From an uncultured Hippea sp. (lineage in GTDB: Bacteria; Campylobacterota_A; Desulfurellia; JAADFJ01), in NCBI GenBank assembly GCA_913009315.1, contig CAJVZA010000064.1:1-11298 (forward strand): 11,298 nt of DNA. The letters are read 5' to 3'. The position numbers and the translations under genes are program-made. Below are positions 8,599 through 11,298 of this stretch, piece after piece (within the stretch, counting starts at the first letter, position 1; each line of letters begins with the position of its first letter). The notes under the pieces are model-generated. The model did not search any database. It was given only the letters and a program-made list of their open reading frames with translations, and was not told the DNA's origin.

Positions 8599-9418
8599 GA
8601 TTTTTGCCCTCATGTCCCACAAAATTATCCATACTTTTATAAATACCTAATATTCTTCCTGCAAACCAGTCAAAGACGCGAGTCGGAAGAATTCCTTTAA
8701 CGAACGGCACCGTTTTTACAAGCAGCGGCTCTCTGACGAACAACTTGTTATTTTTGATTGCTTCGATTATGACATCGGTTATCTTATCGGAGTCTAATAT
8801 CGGCAGAAACGGATTGGATTTAACGCCTTCAAACATTCCGGTATTTATGTAAAACGGGGTAACGGTCGTAACATGAAGATCTTTATGAAGTTCTTCAAGC
8901 TCTATGCGAAGCGATTCAGACCATCCAAGTGCAGCCCATTTGCTTGCAGCATAAACAGACATTTTTGGATTTGCCACATATCCGGCAGCAGATGATATAT
9001 TAACTATATGAGCGTTCCCTTTTTTAATCATATCCGAAAGAAATTCAAGTGTTATATGCATCATTGCAAGCGAGTTGATATTCATTACAAAATCTATTTC
9101 TTTATGAGACAGATTTGCGAACCTTTTTCCTGCTACGACCCCGGCGTTGTTTATTAATATATCAACAGATCCTGTCTCTTTTTTGACCGTCTTTGCCAAT
9201 TCGATTACTTTGTCGGTATCTGAAATATCTACAACATGCGGAAAAACAGTAAATCCTCCCGCCTTTAATTCGAAGCTTGTTTTGTCAAGATTCTCTTTAT
9301 TTATATCCCATATAACAAGTTGCTTTGCGCCTGCCTTGAGTAGTTTTTCTCCCATTAGTTTGCCGATACCGGACGCTCCGCCTGTTATTAAAACGGTTTT
9401 ACCATTTATTGAAGACAT
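8585..9418 (-). CDS. Short-chain dehydrogenase/reductase (SDR), classical, HSD17B11/RDH10-like
   Basis: A 277-aa NAD(P)(H) oxidoreductase with classical SDR motifs: TGGASGIG at 12-19, Asp38 at the end of the second strand (suggesting NAD over NADP), NNAG at 90-93, Asn113, Ser143 and YAASK at 156-160 (Tyr156, Lys160). The C-terminal part, with PTRVFDWFAGRILGIYKSMD around 245-264, recalls the SDR16C branch (retinol and 17-beta-hydroxysteroid dehydrogenases of lipid droplets), so a long-chain alcohol or lipid-type hydroxyl substrate is plausible; this placement is an impression, not a search result. The ATG follows AAGGGGGGATAG. It directly abuts an in-frame upstream small ORF (TAG-ATG) and overlaps the aldehyde dehydrogenase start by 14 bases. 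Together with that gene it would suit an alcohol to aldehyde to acid route feeding beta-oxidation (inference). Confidence 0.9.
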   Translation of the reverse strand: MSSINGKTVLITGGASGIGKLMGEKLLKAGAKQLVIWDINKENLDKTSFELKAGGFTVFPHVVDISDTDKVIELAKTVKKETGSVDILINNAGVVAGKRFANLSHKEIDFVMNINSLAMMHITLEFLSDMIKKGNAHIVNISSAAGYVANPKMSVYAASKWAALGWSESLRIELEELHKDLHVTTVTPFYINTGMFEGVKSNPFLPILDSDKITDVIIEAIKNNKLFVREPLLVKTVPFVKGILPTRVFDWFAGRILGIYKSMDNFVGHEGKNHGKD

Positions 9419-9511
9419 CTATCCCCCCTTTTTTTCAAGCATTAATTTTTTCAGCAATCTGCGTCTTAAAGGCATCTCTAACAACTCATAAACGATCATT
9501 CCGAACTTCAT
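9419..9511 (-). CDS. Putative 30-aa small protein immediately upstream of, and in frame with, the SDR
   Basis: ATG at 9511-9509, with AAAGGAG nine bases before it (9527-9521), a better ribosome site than that of the SDR itself. The 30 codons end in TAG, and the SDR ATG follows with no base between and in the same frame. The peptide begins MKFGMIVYELLEMP, continues with RRRLLKKL and ends in EKKGG: a short hydrophobic/acidic part, then a strongly basic amphipathic part. This could be a membrane-surface peptide, a leader that couples translation to the SDR, or a detached N-terminal anchor of the SDR (SDR16C enzymes have hydrophobic-then-basic N-termini). No known family is recognised. The good ribosome site and exact junction favour real translation; function is unknown. 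Confidence 0.55.
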   Translation of the reverse strand: MKFGMIVYELLEMPLRRRLLKKLMLEKKGG

Positions 9512-9520
9512 CAAATTCTT

Positions 9521-9527
9521 CTCCTTT
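9521..9527 (-). promoter_or_regulatory. Shine-Dalgarno AAAGGAG of the small ORF
   Basis: The minus strand reads AAAGGAG, nine bases, then ATG. It is the best ribosome-binding site between the acyl-CoA dehydrogenase and the SDR, and no other ORF of note begins behind it. Confidence 0.6.
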
Positions 9528-9583
9528 ATATACCTTGATCAGGCCGGTTTGGGCTTTCTCAATCTGAACGCTTAGAATTATTA

Positions 9584-9605
9584 AAGGTGACCTTAAGCTC
9601 ACCTT
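9584..9605. promoter_or_regulatory. 22-bp near-perfect palindrome, candidate operator
   Basis: Half-site AAGGTGA with centre CTTAAG; 10 of 11 base pairs match around the centre. It lies in the 166-bp gap between the upstream acyl-CoA dehydrogenase and the small ORF/SDR unit. It does not match the FadR box, so a different regulator would be needed. No convincing -35/-10 pair was found beside it. No T-run follows, so a terminator is unlikely. Confidence 0.45.
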
Positions 9606-9677
9606 ACTCATCAGATGTCGCTTTGAGCAAAATGAAAAGGCGTACAATGCAAAAATATATTCCTGCATAGACGTTTT

Positions 9678-10928
9678 TTAATCATCATAAACCTTTTCAT
9701 CGCTGAATTCGGCACCTGCTGCGTCTTTTTCAATATCTCTTCCTTTGTGAGGATTGGACAGAAATTCTTTGTAGAATTCGTGCTGTATAACCAAATCCAT
9801 AATTTCATTGGTTCCCGTCCAAATGGTTATCAGGCGTGTATCGCGGAGAAGTCGTTCAATCGGGTATATATTTGTGTAACCTATGCCTCCCATAATCTGC
9901 ATAGCATTATTGACCACTTTCCATGCGGCATCGGTTGAAAATTTTTTTGCTTCCGAAACAAGTCTTCTAACCGTTCCGCCCGGCAAGTTCATATCTGCAG
10001 CCTTTCCGGCCATATAATTTATTCCTCTTGAAGCATCCAAAAACGTGAGGCTGTCGCTTATTTTAAAACTTACCGCTTCATACGATCTGATCTTTTTTCC
10101 GAATGCCTTTCTTTTGTTTGCATAATCGGCTGCTATTTGAATGGCTGCCCTTCCCATACCGACAGCTGCTCCGGCGGAAGTCATTCGTTCGGGAATCATC
10201 ATTTGATGAAATACCTTAGCTCCGTTTCCTATACCGGCTTCCCCGCCAAGTACATTCTCGACCGGAACCGGCATTTTATTAAAAACAAGTCTTCCTGTGC
10301 CTCCTCCGCGTGTACCCATCAGTCCGTAGAGATGCTCCACTTCGACGCCCGGACCGCGTTCTACCAAAAAAGCTGTTATGGCTTTTTTGGGATCACTTAT
10401 TCCGTCCACTTTGGCATAAACCAGGATTATATCGGCTCCCTCGGCTCCAACAACAAAACGCTTTTGACCTGTAAGATAGAAGATATCACCTTTTCTTTTG
10501 GCTGTAGTTGTAGCGCCAAAAAAATCAGATCCTCCGCGAGGTTCGGTAAGTCCTTCCGCTGCGCCTATTCTGCCTTGAATCATCGGTTTTAAGTATTTCT
10601 CTTTTTGTCGGTCTGTGCCGAACTTGTGTATTGCTTCTCCGACAATCGAAACAAGAGAATACAGACATCCTAATGACGTTCCCAATACTCCAATCTCCTC
10701 CAGAGCAAGAAGTTCCGATTTCCATGATGCTCCTTTTCCGCCCCATTTCGAATCAAAGCGCAGACCCAGGAGATCTCTTCTGCCCGCTTCCTGCAGAAAT
10801 TCTTTAGGATATTTAACCTTATCTTCATCCATATCGAGGAGAAGTTGTTTTGGAATTGCAGAAACAAAGTTCCGCACCTTTTCCACAAGAATTTTATCTT
10901 TGTCTGTCATTAACATATCGGATGTCAT
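9678..10928 (-). CDS. Acyl-CoA dehydrogenase with IVD/LCAD-type catalytic Glu position
   Basis: FAD enzyme of 416 aa oxidising an acyl-CoA to 2-enoyl-CoA. Visible motifs: [18 protein letters not shown] at 126-143, FAD-site YLTGQKRF at 151-158, [12 protein letters not shown] at 269-280, [21 protein letters not shown] at 343-363, IWTGTNEI at 369-376. In MCAD-like enzymes the catalytic Glu sits in the xEGT motif; here that residue is Thr371. Instead PERM at 246-249 offers Glu247 where isovaleryl-CoA and long-chain acyl-CoA dehydrogenases (Glu254, Glu261) hold their base. So it is probably active but of that subtype, with a substrate range different from the FadE at the left end. The ATG has AGGAGG five bases upstream. 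It is the first gene after the right-hand FadR-type promoter. Branched or long-chain substrates are both possible. Confidence 0.92.
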   Translation of the reverse strand: MTSDMLMTDKDKILVEKVRNFVSAIPKQLLLDMDEDKVKYPKEFLQEAGRRDLLGLRFDSKWGGKGASWKSELLALEEIGVLGTSLGCLYSLVSIVGEAIHKFGTDRQKEKYLKPMIQGRIGAAEGLTEPRGGSDFFGATTTAKRKGDIFYLTGQKRFVVGAEGADIILVYAKVDGISDPKKAITAFLVERGPGVEVEHLYGLMGTRGGGTGRLVFNKMPVPVENVLGGEAGIGNGAKVFHQMMIPERMTSAGAAVGMGRAAIQIAADYANKRKAFGKKIRSYEAVSFKISDSLTFLDASRGINYMAGKAADMNLPGGTVRRLVSEAKKFSTDAAWKVVNNAMQIMGGIGYTNIYPIERLLRDTRLITIWTGTNEIMDLVIQHEFYKEFLSNPHKGRDIEKDAAGAEFSDEKVYDD

Positions 10929-11084
10929 TTTTGCCTCCTATGAATATCATTAGGATACCTTTCATTTGTTTTGCGGAAGTGCTGACGGAATGTTTTGTTT
11001 GCTTATCAACCGGTTTCAGCATTCTCTTTTTTCCGATCTCGATAAAATAGCTTTTTTTACAGCAAATCCGAAATCCGAATTTTC
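10929..11084 (-). other. Long untranslated leader of the second acyl-CoA dehydrogenase gene
   Basis: Between the predicted transcription start (about 11099) and the ATG at 10928 lie about 160-170 bases. The leader ends in the strong AGGAGG at 10939-10934. A tandem 7-base repeat (aaatccg twice, 11064-11077) and a poorly supported 42-codon ORF are the only features seen. No clear riboswitch or attenuator structure was recognised. Confidence 0.4.
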
Positions 11085-11110
11085 ATTATGAATGAATCCC
11101 CATTCATAAT
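11085..11110. promoter_or_regulatory. FadR-like operator 2
   Basis: Perfect 10-bp inverted arms (attatgaatg / cattcataat) around a 6-bp centre. The 18-bp core at 11089-11106 is TGAATGGGGATTCATTCA on the minus strand, matching 14 of 16 fixed bases of the Bacillus FadR consensus (recalled). It overlaps the -10 region of its promoter in the same way as operator 1. Confidence 0.8.
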
Positions 11111-11134
11111 ATGACGGGAATTCAGGGTTGTCAA
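11106..11134 (-). promoter_or_regulatory. Sigma-70 promoter of the acyl-CoA dehydrogenase unit
   Basis: On the minus strand a perfect TTGACA (11134-11129), a 17-bp spacer and TATTAT (11111-11106), five of six to TATAAT. The -10 merges into operator 2. This gives a repressible promoter driving the gene at 10928 and perhaps the SDR/ALDH/MBL genes behind it. Confidence 0.8.
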
Positions 11135-11162
11135 GTAAGAGACTGTTGATAAACTCCTATTT

Positions 11163-11205
11163 GTCGTTGCGATGAGACTGCCGCGGCCTTCGGCCTCGCA
11201 GTGAC
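11163..11205. repeat. Dispersed palindromic repeat copy (GTCATTGCGA family), diverged
   Basis: Begins gtcgttgcga and ends tcgcagtgac, whose reverse complement gtcactgcga matches the start at 8 of 10 bases. The centre holds a GC-rich ggcc-ttc-ggcc hairpin, unlike the AT-rich surroundings. The type is a short non-coding repeat known to be scattered in many bacterial genomes. It lies just upstream of the FadR-type promoter. Confidence 0.6.
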
Positions 11206-11267
11206 AGAGGGAAAAAGTCATTGCCATAGATATTTTCTCTCTGTCATCGTAAGCATTTTCCCCCTCC

Positions 11268-11298
11268 GTCATTGCGAGCGAAGCGAAGCAATCTCAGC
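11268..11298. repeat. Dispersed repeat copy (gtcattgcgagcgaagcgaa type), cut by window end
   Basis: The canonical start of the gtcattgcgag / cgaagcgaagcaatctc repeat runs into the window edge. Weaker partial starts (gtcattgcc at 11217, gtcatcg at 11243) lie between this and the previous copy, suggesting a small cluster of decayed copies. It does not encode protein. Confidence 0.7.

Noticed and set aside
9486-9668. 60-aa minus-strand ORF between the acyl-CoA dehydrogenase and the SDR
   Set aside because: No ribosome-binding site. It overlaps the better-supported 30-codon ORF in another frame and has no recognisable domain.
10894-11022. 42-codon ORF in the leader overlapping the acyl-CoA dehydrogenase start
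   Set aside because: Only a weak purine stretch before its ATG, out of frame with the downstream gene, and composition like untranslated leader.
11057-11272. 71-aa minus-strand ORF through the right-hand repeats
   Set aside because: Its coding sequence is made of the dispersed repeat plus the promoter and operator, a common source of false genes.

Overview
All protein genes in this window lie on the minus strand, so it reads from right to left. It is a fatty-acid beta-oxidation locus. The DNA is AT-leaning (about 40% GC by eye), Shine-Dalgarno sequences are strong (AGGAGG, GGGAGGT), and promoters are of sigma-70 type. The right edge carries dispersed repeats of the GTCATTGCGAGCGAAGCGAAGC type, known from many Gram-negative and environmental genomes, including Desulfobacterota-like bacteria. 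The organism is therefore a bacterium, probably Gram-negative, with a beta-oxidation set of the kind best known from Bacillus. A phylum cannot be named safely from this window.

Layout in transcription order: (1) 11298-10929: dispersed repeats, a TTGACA-N17-TATTAT promoter with a FadR-like palindrome on its -10 side, then a leader of about 160-170 nt. (2) An acyl-CoA dehydrogenase (10928-9678) whose catalytic Glu appears to sit at the IVD/LCAD position. (3) A gap with a 22-bp palindrome, then a tight group: a 30-codon small ORF, a short-chain dehydrogenase, a class-3 (fatty) aldehyde dehydrogenase and an MBL-fold hydrolase (9511-6399). (4) A second promoter of the same design (TTGACA-N16-TAAAAT plus a FadR-like box), immediately before a TetR regulator resembling Bacillus FadR (6310-5714). 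(5) fadN, fadA and fadE (5578-136), in the same order as the Bacillus fadNAE operon. (6) A 92-bp imperfect hairpin at the left edge.

Inferred working model: the alcohol/aldehyde enzymes (SDR, ALDH) may turn long-chain alcohols or aldehydes into fatty acids. Two acyl-CoA dehydrogenases, the bifunctional hydratase/3-hydroxyacyl-CoA dehydrogenase FadN and the thiolase FadA then carry out complete beta-oxidation cycles. The FadR-like repressor probably controls its own fadNAE transcript and the upstream acyl-CoA dehydrogenase transcript through the two matching operators, released by long-chain acyl-CoA as in Bacillus. No acyl-CoA synthetase and no electron-transfer flavoprotein are encoded here, so both must come from elsewhere.

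The most unusual points are the paired operators, the small ORF that ends TAG directly against the in-frame ATG of the SDR, and the relocated catalytic Glu of the second acyl-CoA dehydrogenase. Two gene starts differ from a longest-ORF call: fadN and the aldehyde dehydrogenase.
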